A stretch of DNA of 64,000 nucleotides from Branchinecta lynchi (lineage: Eukaryota; Arthropoda; Branchiopoda; Anostraca; Branchinectidae): positions 24,791,252 through 24,855,251 of the forward strand of contig JAKZAP010000004.1 of NCBI GenBank assembly GCA_023053575.1, read 5' to 3'. Position numbers and translations under genes: made by a program. Positions 12,401 through 21,519 of the stretch are shown here, one piece after another. Within the stretch, counting starts at the first letter, position 1. Each line of letters opens with the position of its first letter. Under the pieces are notes generated by a model. The model did not search any database. It saw only the letters and a list, made by a program, of their open reading frames with translations, and was not told where the DNA came from.

Positions 12401-15400
12401 TGCTAGCTGGTGTACCCATTATTTGTTTCCGGTTAACTTAATGTATATCACGGGAGAGGGACTTGTAAGTAGGAATCGGTTCACGAGGGGTTAGGAATTT
12501 TTGCAAATGGGTGCACATTGTATTCGATTTCTATAAATCTGACGGTAAGAAAGTTTGTGTCGATGGTCTATCAATGTAACCGAGGATTAAATGTTTACAC
12601 AACGGATACAAACGAAAATGTAAAGCAATGAGGTAGTTTCATAATAATTAATAGTGTCATCTATGGTATTTTAATCCTGAAAAGTTACGGATAGCTTTCT
12701 ATTACCAACTAGATTATATAAGTCACGATGTCTACGATTGAAAAGGATAAAGTACAATTGACTGCAAAGTTAATTTAGTCCCTTCTTCCTATATTATTTT
12801 GGCGTTGTTTTTACAACGCTGAAGAATATCTTTTGATCATATGATTAATTTTTTTAGAACATCCCGTTTAAAAAGCTTATGCTATAATCATCTTCAGCGA
12901 TAAGGGGCTTGCAGCTTTTGATAGCTGGTATATCCATTATTTGTTTCCGGTGAATTTGATGTCAATCACGGGAGACGGACTTGTAAGCAAGAATCGGTTC
13001 ACGAGGGGCTAGAAAATTTTTGAAAATTGGTGCACATTGTATTCGATTTCTGTAAATATGACAGTAAGAAAGTTTGTATCGATGGTCTATCGCTATAACC
13101 TAGGATTAACTGTTTACGCAACGGGTACAAACGATACGGTAATGTAAAACAATAAGGTAATTTTGTAATAATTAATAGTGTCATCTATGGTATTTTAGTC
13201 CTGAAAAGTTACGGATAGCTTTATAATATCAACTAGATTATATAAGATATTGTTCCAAGTTTTCATCCGTCACGATATCTACGATTGAAAAGGATAAAGT
13301 TCGACTTCGACGGCAATAGATAGCCGCTGATGAGCTGATCAAAGTATATGACATCCATTTTTTGGTAAAAAAATTCCTTTATGAGATATACCAGTTTGAA
13401 AGTTTCAAGGGGTTGACAACTTCAGTAGTAAGATACACACTGAAACCAAAAATAGGCGATACCAGTTGTGAGACTTTTAGGGGACTTGTACGCGACAGGT
13501 GACTATTAGCTCATAATCATCATCGGCAATGAGGGGTTTGCAGCTCTCGCTAGTTGGCGTACCTGTCATTTGATGAACAATTTGGTTCCCAAATGTAAAA
13601 CTTGCAAGGGACTTTTAAGTAATAATCGGCTGTTATGCTACACAAATCTTCAGCGATTATGGGTTTGCAACTTTTGCTAGTCGGTGTACCCATTATTTTT
13701 ATCCGGTGAACTTGATGTCTATCACGGGAAAGGGACTTGTCAGTAGAATCGGTGCACGAGGGGCTAGAATTTTGTGCAAATTGTTGCAAATTGTATTCGA
13801 TTTATATAGATCTGACGGTAAGAAAGTTTGTATCGTTGGTCTATCGCTGTAACCTAGGATTTACTGTTAACGCAACGGGTACAAACGATACTGTAATGTA
13901 AAACAAGGTAGTTTCGTAATAATTAATAGTGTCATCTATGGTATTTTATTCCTAAAAAGTTACGGATAGCTTTATAATACCAACTAGATTATATAGGATA
14001 TTATTCCAAGTTTTCATCCGTCACGATGTCTACGATTGAAAAGGATAAAGTTCAACTGACTGCAAAGTCAATTTAGTCCCTTTTTCCGATATGCTTTTGT
14101 TGTGGTTAGGGCAATCGATAGCCCTTGAAGAGCTGATCAAAATATATGCCATCCATTTTTTGAACAAAAATCCTTCATGAGATAAACCAGTTTGAAAGTT
14201 TCAGGGGGTTGACAACTTTAAGAGTAAGGTACACACTGAAACCAAAAATAGGCGATACCAGTTGTGAGACATGTAAGGGACTTGTAAGCAACAGTCGACT
14301 GTAAGCAACAGTCGACTGTTAGCTCATAATCATCTTCGGCAACGAGGAGTTTGCAGCTTTTGCTATTTGGTATACCTGTTATTGGTCTCAGGTGTATTCG
14401 ATGGTAAGAACAATTTTGTTCCCAATTGTAAGACATGCATGGGACTTGTAAGTAATAATCGGCTTTTATGCTATAATCATCTTCAGCGATGAGGGGTTTG
14501 CAACTTTTGATAGCTGGTGTATCCATTATTTGTTTCCGGTGAATTTGATGTCAATCACGGGAGAGGGACTTGTAAGTAAGCACGAGGGGCTAGACATTTT
14601 TGAAAATTGGTGCACATTGTATTCGATTTCTGTAAATATGACAGTAAGAAAGTTTGTATCGATGGTCTATCGCTATAACCTAGGATTAACTGTTTACGCA
14701 ACGGGTACAAACGATACGGTAATGTAAAACAATAAGGTAGTTTTGTAATAATTAATAGTGTCATCTATGGTATTTTAATCCTGAAACGTTACGGATAGCC
14801 TTCTTCCGATATTGTTTTGTTGTTGGTTTTACAACGCTAAAGAACATCTTTTGATTATGTGATTATTCTTTTTAGAACATACCGTTTTAAAAGCTTCGAT
14901 AAGTTGACAATTTCAGCATTTAACCGACAGCGAAGAAACAAAACCAAAGTGTTGCTCTCGCAACACTTTAGCCGGCGAAGCCGGACAAAGGTTGCCGCAA
15001 CACTTCACATTGCCCGGGCAACGTAGGTCTAGTTCTTGCTGAATTTGTCGATGAATTTGATGCTGCATTAATGCTGCATTAATTCAGCGAAAATTTAAGT
15101 CCGAAAGCAAAATGCTGCATAAAATGCTGAATTAATTCAGCATTTTCGTTCGTTTCGGAGCTTTCGGACACGTTCATCGAGTTTGAGTCGTTACGGACAC
15201 GTTTGCTCCTTCTTCCTGAGAATCACTGGCGTGTTTTGGACTTAGTCATAAAGAGCGTATTCCACCCTCGTGCCAATAGTAACTATTAGTTACTATTTCC
15301 GTTCCAACCTCACCAAAAGTTACTACGCTGACCGTTCCAACCTTCTCGAAATAGTAACTAATAGTAACTATTTGCTTACCACGCTCGGGAGCGTAGTAAG

Positions 15401-18400
15401 CGTAGTAACTACGGATCTCTGAATCGTGATTGGTCGGATTCGCCCGCGGTGTGATATTCTGCGAGAAAATAGAAAAGTTGTTCCAGCCTTGACGGCAAAA
15501 ATCCAGAATTTGTGACGTCATGCGTAGTAACTACGGTAAGTACGATGGAACACGCTCATAGAGTATACTGTCACGCTACGTTCTGTTGTAGGTATTCCGG
15601 CTGCGTCCAACTTTAGTTAACAAAAGAGTAAAAGCGTGTCCGGGTGGAGCTGGCACCGTAATTTAATTTAATTTAATTTATTTATCACCCACACAATACA
15701 TGAAGTAAATATGGTGGAGTAGGAATAAGTAAAGAAACACAAAAAAAACAACGAAATACACAAAATCAACGGAAGAAACGGATAAGACGGTGGTGAGGGA
15801 ATAGGCGCGCATAAGCCGTACCGGAGAGTTTTCTGTGCAGTAAGTGTTCGTAAGATAGAATGGTCAAGTCTTCTTGTTGTCTGGGTAATATGGTACGTGT
15901 TCCACCCTTCTAACAATAGTAACTATTAGTTACTATATTCGTTCCAACCTCGTACAAAGTTAGTACGCAGACTGTTCCAACCTTCTCGAAATAGTAACTA
16001 TTTGCCTACCATGCTCAGGAGCGTTGTAAGCATGGTAACTACGCATCTCTGTAACGTGATTGGTCGGATTCGCCCGTAGCATTATATTCTGCTGGAAAAT
16101 AGAAAAATCGTTCCAGCTTTGACGGCCAAAAGCCAGAATTCGTGACGTCACGCATAGTAACTACGGTAAGTAGCGTGGAACACGCTCATAGAATGATACT
16201 TTGTTTCTTTATATCTAAATCTTTATATTTAAATCACAAAAAGAAACTGACACACTATTACGTCACGCTAAATACAATAAACGCAGCTCGAACACATTTC
16301 CCTGTGAAGAGCAGCCATCCCAGGTACCTCGCCAGATTTTGCACACTTCTAAAAAAAATCTACTCCCCTTAATTTCACCAACTACTCCCTCCCGTGAACC
16401 ACCCTTAAAAATCCCATCTCTTCCCCCCCCCCCCCCAGTTCATCGTACCTACACATAAATACAAAAAAAATGATCTCCCTCAGCACAGATTGGACAGAAA
16501 AAAAGGACCCAATTTCTCCCTAAAGCCACCCAAATACTTCCTTTTTTTTTCGAGTGGCAGAATGTCTGCCTTCAGATATATATATAATAAACTCCTTTCC
16601 ACGTCTCTTTAGCGTCTGCAGATTTGAATCATTTTATGCCCGAAGCTTTCTCATTTAAGAAACAAATTTATTTAAACTGTGTCCTTATGTCACTTGCCGA
16701 AATTTTGAGTAATGTTAGCCCCACCGTCATTACTCGAGTGGGTGTTTACATAGTGAGCGTTTAAGTTATATTTGTGTTGTTATTTTGTGTACATGGCCCT
16801 CAGGCTTTTGAAATACACTGATATATCTATCTATCTATAAACACTAAGACCCGCTATCACTTTCCCTAGCCCCCGAAACCTGATTTCTTGTCAATTAACT
16901 TCCTTGAAGCTCTTGACACGTATCCCAACGCGTCTGGTACTGCTTGTTATGGCATGAATTGTTGAGTTAGAATGATCAAGTCTGCTTGTGGTCTTGAATG
17001 AAAATCAGTTGAGAGTAGTTCACTTATCCTTCTTAAAGCACTATGTGCCAAGGTGTAACCCGATTAAAACGCAGCATACACTGTCAGAAGTTTCATAACA
17101 GATAACAGGAGGATGTGCGGTTTGGACAGATAATGCGTAACAAATAATACTTCGGTTATTATCTCTTCTGTTTCAAAATGTTATGCATAATAAGGGTTAC
17201 CATCAGGAAGAACCGAAAAAACCGCCAAATAGGATCTGATCGGTTTTCCGATCATGACGATAAGGAGTGTGTCCCATCCTACTTACCGTAGTTACTGCGC
17301 ATGACGTCACGAATTCTGGCTTCTTGGGGTCAAGGCTGGAACGATTTTTCTATTTTCCAGCAGGACCTCACGCCAGGGGCGAATCCGACCAATCACGTTA
17401 CAGAGATGCGTAGTTACTACGCTTACTACGCTCCCGAGCATGGTAAGCAAATAGTAACTATTGGTTACTATTCCGACAAGGTTGGAACGGTCAGCGTAGT
17501 AACTTTTCGTGAGGATGGAACGGAAACAGTAACTATTGTTAGAAGGGTGGAACACGCTCTAGGGATAAAGTCAGTAGATGCTTTTTTGGCTCTTCTTAAC
17601 AAAGCTTGTTATGCATAACATTTCATGCATAACGTTTTCAAACACAACAGATAACATCCGAAGTGTTATCTGTAACGTATTATCTTTTGAACCCGCGCAT
17701 CCTCATGTTATCTGTTATCTTTAGATGGAGTAACGTTTCACAGCTTTGTCAAATGGGGATTCATTCTGACACACGCTTATGAATTCTTGGTCACTTGCCC
17801 GGCTGCTTTATCTAAATTAAATAAGGGTTTGAAACATGCTAATACGAATGAAGGACATTAACGCGGGTCCCTGATGTTTCTTCCTAAGGCTGCCAATTCG
17901 TCATAGGTTTTTGTTTGTTAATTTTATCTGTTCAGTTTAATGAACGGCCCATGAAAGTCATAAGTGCAACCATTTACAACACGACAAGTCATCGCATGTC
18001 GTTTTCTCAGAACTGAGGAGTAAGCAGTACAGAAGATGAATGAATGAATTTATTCTCAAAAAACCCTTCGCAAGAAAATCAAATAAAATACAAAATACGC
18101 TAAAAAAAACTCAATATCAACACCAAAAAAGGCAAATCCCTCACTACAAAAAGCGTTCCCGATGCTCCACAGCCTGCTTCAGGAGCCTCCCAAGCCGACG
18201 AAGGTCTTAGAAATTTGACTTCCCCATAACGTTACCCAGATCCTCTTCTTCCGCCGTTGGTCGCCCAAAAGTTTCTGTTCTCGATTTTTTTTAGTTCCAT
18301 GCACCGACTCACCAAATAAAAAGATCAACCATTACAGAATGAACATTTCAGTTTTCCCAGTCCTAGGCCATCGTTGTTTGCCCAAAAGTCATTCTTTTTA

Positions 18401-20410
18401 GTTCATCTGAAAAAGTGTGGCACTTGTGGAACTGTTTCTCTTCCTTGCCCCTAATAAGTCAGTGATGCATAAGGAAACAATACATGAATTTTCGTTTGTA
18501 ATTAGCGTCAGGTGGTCGGTCCTTGAAATTAAGTACAATCAGCTCGATTGCGCGAACCAGTTAACTGTGCCACCATACGAAACGTCGCTCCTGGTGGCAC
18601 CCAGGCTTGATTGTCGGTATTGCAGAAATTATTGCCAAATTAAAACTTCTGTTTTTTTTTTATTTCTGCAAGTTTAAGCAAGAAGTTTAAGCCAATAGCA
18701 AATTGAACACATCCTGTTACGAATATTGAAATTAATATCAGTGAAAATTTCCATCTCCCAACAAAGCATGACGGATCGCGTTTTGGAAGTACACTTTCTC
18801 TTTGTGGTTTTTAGCCAATTAGCGCTTCAGCCGCGTGACTGTTTGATTCTTTGCAAAAATGACAATTCTGAGATGATTCTTCGTTTGAAAATTACACTCG
18901 TAATAAATGTGGTCACCTTTGATCTTCTTTTGACGTCTATCAGTCACTATTTGCGGTGAGGGGAAACTGAAACTGATGTCGTTGATGTCCGGTTGACTGA
19001 TTCCGACGGCGTTGAACCCAAGATCGTCGGCTGCAGCATAATTTAACATCTAGGAAGTCTACACCGAGGGGTTGTTCTCTCGATTTAAACTTTGCTCGGT
19101 CGGGATCCGAATCAGTGAGTGAATAGCCTTTTAAGGACGCTTCTACGTACTGGCTATGCCTCGAGAGTTCGTCTAAGCTGCGTAGTTTTGTACCCGCTGT
19201 TTCCGGTCAGAACGTAGAAAGGTCCGCAACCTCGAGCCATAAACCCAGACGATTATAACTAATTATTTGACAGAAACCACTCTAATATCGGGTTGCTCGG
19301 ATACATTCGCCAAAACTGTTAATTATCCAAATCATGCAAGCCGTGTGGCAGTACCAGCTTTCCAATCTTATGACGTGGCTGGATTAGTTCTAAATCAAGA
19401 TCGATCTCCTGAAGGTTCTTCGTGGCCGGATCGTCAATATTTTCAGTCGGAACTTGATTCAGATCAAGTCCGAAACATGCCCGGGGTCCAGGGGAGAACA
19501 AGAAACGTCACCTAAGCAAATCCTCAAAACTGACTCAAATCCGATGTGAACCAATCAGCAGCGCACGTTATGGTGACGTTTCTGGTTCTTCGTGAGGTAC
19601 ATGTCGATTCTTGATCGGCACAGAGAGTCAGTCATCAAGAGTATAGTACCAATCAGGAGGGGAGTGGGGGGTGACAAACTTTCGGCTCTCTGATCGAAAC
19701 TTCGAAAAGCTTGCTCTTATTCAGAAAAAACTTTCGTTAAAGGACTTGTCTTACCTATAATACAAAAGCAACCTACTTCCATAAACACTCCGTATATTTC
19801 TAAACCCGGAGACTTCAGTTTCGTACGGTACACTCTAACCCCCCTAACAAAACACCGCTGATTTTCTCACTTGCCATGTTTGCTACCTTAAATGTGTATT
19901 ACGCTGTCGGCGGTAGCCTGCGAGAAGTTTTTCCATCAGAAAAGTCAACGAGTCTCGGAAAAGGCTTAAAACAGCCAAAATCGTGGGTTATTTGTTGAAA
20001 GCACAGCCTAATTTTAAAGTATTCAAATATTTTAAAATACTATAAGTTGAAGAGTAAATAGTGCGAGGAATCCTTTAAAGCATACCAGTTCAGTTCTTGA
20101 GAAGCAGGTTGTAATTTATGCCTTCTTTCTAGGTTCGACGCCGTACCCTGGTCTCTCTGCGCGAGAGGTCATGAGGCGGGTTCGAGAAGGATCACGACTT
20201 GAACGCCCTCCCCATTGTAAGCCTGAGCTGTACAAAATTACGACCAAATGCTGGGCGACGGACCCAGCGAGGAGACCGGACTTCAGTGAACTCAGACTTG
20301 AGCTTTCGAAAGCCTTGGACGGTTCAAATGACTATGTGGATTTCGACAAGTTCCACGAATCACATTACTGCCACCTAACACCGATTAAGGAGGGGGAGGA
20401 AAAGCTATAG
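3364..20410 (+). CDS. Receptor-type tyrosine kinase, C-terminal half (3 exons, 5' part outside window)
   Basis: Three exons join in phase: 3364-3492, 10670-10781 and 20133-20410 (stop TAG). They encode the C-lobe of a protein tyrosine kinase, which transfers phosphate from ATP to tyrosine. Seen in order: catalytic loop [11 protein letters not shown] in KVADFGLSR, a single activation-loop tyrosine (EIYEQRSK), the P+1 segment [17 protein letters not shown], the CW motif, and [13 protein letters not shown] with PIRWMAPE indicates tyrosine rather than serine kinases. The TPYPG stretch and the short tail with NDYVDF and a final EEKL resemble, from memory, Cad96Ca/Stitcher-like receptors; that assignment is inference. 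The ATP-binding N-lobe and any ectodomain lie upstream of the window. Introns of 7.2 and 9.4 kb are packed with transposons. Confidence 0.9.
3901..4243. mobile_element. MITE with CACTGTCAGA ends, copy 1
   Basis: Long inverted ends of about 70 bp (CACTGTCAGAGGTTCC, ATAACAGACAACAG and mirror). 343 bp. No target duplication recognised. It sits in kinase intron 1. Confidence 0.75.
4540..4725 (+). mobile_element. Probable LINE 3' tail
   Basis: An A/T-rich 3' UTR-like stretch ends in ACAAATAAATTATTATTATAAT, a TTA microsatellite tail of the kind left by L2/CR1-like LINEs. No coding block could be recognised upstream. Confidence 0.35.
5195..6196 (+). mobile_element. Composite repeat with ~137 bp tandem core, copy B
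   Basis: It begins with the other terminal block (GACCAAAGGTGTCGATGGG then ATCCCAAAAAT), runs through about five diverged core units and breaks off in the unique part near 6196 (CCAACGAATCC). The terminal (ACGG)n block and GGGATCCC end are missing, so the copy is 3'-truncated. Confidence 0.8.
6445..6767. mobile_element. hAT-like MITE, copy 1
   Basis: The right end is mirrored CAGTGCCGTCTTTAC; the left end is a slightly changed CATTGCCGTGTTTTAC. The exact 8 bp duplication CCCATCAG is at 6437-6444 and 6768-6775. It is 323 bp with no coding content. Confidence 0.8.
7581..7976. mobile_element. Foldback MITE with GATACCATGGTATC ends, copy 1
   Basis: The outer ends are TGCGTGTTTGCAG and its mirror CAGAAACGCAACT. 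The self-complementary word GATACCATGGTATC lies just inside both ends, and the interior repeats ATCTGATACCACGG in both orientations. No coding content. Confidence 0.75.
8937..9246. mobile_element. hAT-like MITE, CAGGGATGCCACAT ends
   Basis: The ends are CAGGGATGCCACAT and ATGTGGCAACCCTG. The flanks TGCCTAAC and TGACGAAC agree at 6 of 8 positions, a worn 8 bp duplication. It contains a ~73 bp internal direct repeat (CTACAAAAATGACACAT). Confidence 0.6.
9360..9890 (-). mobile_element. LINE 3' fragment with RT C-terminal block
   Basis: The minus strand encodes [19 protein letters not shown] and then DFRSMLK, matching the last block of LINE 1 ORF2 (TRSLFSLRHAGPIVWN). An A/T-rich tail and a TTCA tetranucleotide run at about 9354-9368 mark the 3' end. 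It is 5'-truncated, as usual for dead LINE copies, and lies in kinase intron 1. Confidence 0.6.
10670..10781 (+). CDS. Tyrosine kinase exon: P+1 loop to helix F
   Basis: The acceptor is TTTTACAG and the donor GTAGGT. The exon is 112 nt, phase 0 to 1. It encodes [13 protein letters not shown] and [17 protein letters not shown], the substrate-positioning segment and helix F of the C-lobe. Confidence 0.92.
10795..10902 (+). repeat. Host repeat split by the 4.27 kb insertion, left piece
   Basis: CCGATGCAGAATCTCCGGG and following bases match 25672-25790. The sequence resumes after the insertion at 15175. Confidence 0.65.
10903..15174. mobile_element. 4.27 kb inverted-repeat element in kinase intron 2
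   Basis: The termini are AACGTGTCCGAAAGCT and its reverse complement (16 bp), flanked by a 5 bp near-duplication CATTG/CATCG. Subterminal AATGCTGCATT and AATGCTGAATT words repeat at both ends. The flanking sequence is a split copy of a repeat that is uninterrupted at 25672-25880, which shows the whole 4.27 kb is one insertion. The interior (12.0-14.8 kb) is tandem repeats without a recognisable transposase, so it is non-autonomous. The superfamily is unassigned. Confidence 0.8.
12000..14830. repeat. Tandem repeat block inside the 4.27 kb element
   Basis: Three long units start near 12010, 13300 and 14105 (GGCAATCGATAGCC- or CAATAGATAGCC-like). Each contains one or two ~155 bp sub-units with ATAATCATCTTC, GGGGTTTGCAGCTTTTG and a TTTGTTTCCGGTG word. 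On the minus strand the sub-units read a repeated peptide containing SKSCKP and AEDD. The first long unit holds an extra partial duplication (about 12870-13250). Confidence 0.8.
15175..15252 (+). repeat. Host repeat split by the 4.27 kb insertion, right piece
   Basis: GAGTTTGAGTCG, CTCCTTCTTCCTGAG and TCACTGGCGTGTTTTG match 25808-25880. It runs directly into the MITE at 15253. Confidence 0.65.
15253..15557. mobile_element. MITE with GAGCGTGTTCCA-type ends, copy 1
   Basis: GAGCGTATTCCACC and mirrored GGAACACGCTC ends, with many TAGTAACTA words inside. A possible 7 bp flank match CATAAAG/CATAGAG. Four copies in the window. Confidence 0.7.
15894..16187. mobile_element. MITE with GAGCGTGTTCCA-type ends, copy 2
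   Basis: Same family and orientation as 15253-15557, about 340 bp away. It includes the TGATTGGTCGGATTCGCCC word shared by all four copies. Confidence 0.7.
17079..17722. mobile_element. MITE with CACTGTCAGA ends, copy 2, split by another MITE
   Basis: The left end matches 3901-4243 and the right arm (CCGCGCATCCTC, TGTTATCTGTTAT) is recognisable to about 17722. The centre is interrupted at 17264-17559. Confidence 0.7.
17264..17559. mobile_element. MITE with GAGCGTGTTCCA-type ends, copy 3 (inverted, nested)
   Basis: Opposite orientation to copies 1 and 2. Inserted inside the CACTGTCAGA MITE at 17079-17722. Confidence 0.75.
17725..19736. other. Kinase intron 2 segment without recognised genes
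   Basis: A TGAA tetranucleotide run followed by A/T-rich sequence at 18035-18110 looks like another minus-strand LINE tail. 19490-19650 shares words (AGAAACGTCA, GTGACGTTTC) with 58730-58880. Otherwise nothing could be supported. Confidence 0.4.
19741..20074. mobile_element. TTAA-flanked AGGA-ended MITE, copy 1
   Basis: TTAA (19737-19740) then AGGACTTGTCTTACC at the low end; GCGAGGAATCCT then TTAA (20075-20078) at the high end. It is 334 bp, without coding content, ending 58 bp before the last kinase exon. A diverged inverted copy is at 44655-45014. Confidence 0.75.
20133..20410 (+). CDS. Tyrosine kinase terminal exon
   Basis: The acceptor is TTTCTAG, phase 1, and the exon ends at TAG. It covers [17 protein letters not shown] (the conserved C-lobe arginine region) and a tail of about 35 residues with three tyrosines, including NDYVDF, a possible SH2 docking site (inference). 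A 3 x 28 bp tandem repeat begins 20 bp after the stop. ATTAAA near 20911 is a possible polyadenylation signal. Confidence 0.92.
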
Positions 20411-20430
20411 GATTCGGGATGAGAAGTTAT

Positions 20431-20514
20431 GTTGGAATGCATACCAAGGCCAGAGAATGTTGGAATGCATACCAAGGCCAGAGAATGTTGGAATGCATAC
20501 CAAGGCCACAAAAG
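20431..20514 (+). repeat. 28 bp tandem repeat in kinase 3' UTR
   Basis: Three consecutive units of GTTGGAATGCATACCAAGGC plus 8 bp, the third slightly changed, starting 20 bp after the kinase stop codon. ATGCAT is self-complementary, so each unit can pair locally. Confidence 0.9.
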
Positions 20515-21319
20515 GTTGGAATAGGCTCGAAATCCTGCGAGTCTTGAGGCAACTAGTGACCAGGCCGCAGAAGCCGTGTTTGGTTTATCTGTCAAACAAG
20601 GTCATTGGCACCGAGCTAATTGCATAGCTAAATTGCATGAGGTGTAAGAGTGTTAAGAAATTAGTCGATAAATCAGTTGTTGTCACGCGAATGAACAGCT
20701 CTAAGACTAATGTTCGACAAACTTATTTTACCTAGATCGGAATCTAGCTAAATTGTTCTGTCTCAGTGCAAGGATATGAGTTGCAATTATTGTGATATTC
20801 GTTAGTAGATGTAGCTGCAGAGTGCAAGTTTGGATCGTCGACGTATGAGAAAGTGTTCATTTAGTTTTGAAACCCAAAACGCGTGGAAACTCTCCCACAA
20901 AAATAAGAAAATTAAAGCCCTATAAAGCCTAATTCAACTTTGTTTTTGTTAACCGACCACATAAAAGAAGGAAATGTTTCAGAAAAAAAACAAGGATATA
21001 TATCAGCAAGAATAACCGTATGTTTCATTTCTTTGGAAGTCACACTTTTCGCATTTTGCGCGTAACACGATTCTGCTTTCTTTTTTCTTCACACGTTTAA
21101 GATACGAGCTTCGTTCTTCGAAGAAAAACACGACATTGACGCAATTAAAAATAACCATAGCGTTTGGCCAGTATAGTATAGCACGTCCGTTATAAAACAT
21201 CGCCAGTGAATCCGGCTTAAGTTATTGTACAAAGTTATAAATAAAACGGTCACACATTTTACGCGCCAGATGTGACAAAAAGAAATTTGTATTTAATTAA
21301 AATTGCGGTTTCACGCTTG

Positions 21320-21519
21320 TTAATCGTGACGGAAGTTTTGCAATTTCTCCCGCAGCTGCACGCGTAGACTGAACGGCCGTGGGGCTAAGGTGAAGCCTTT
21401 TATAGGCTCCAGTGACGGTATTCTTCCACAAGATGAAATCTCATATCGCCTGATGAGAGAAAGGAAAACGTGTCGGTAGAGGTACTGGGAGATTGACTCA
21501 CCGGGGCATGCGCGTTTTC
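21320..21519 (-). CDS. P450 exon 8: haem cysteine and C-terminus
   Basis: The acceptor is CTTGTAG in phase 1. The exon completes the haem loop with KRACPGES and ends at TAA (21320-21322). FTLAPRPFSLRV matches the usual CYP2 C-terminal beta strand region. Confidence 0.93.
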
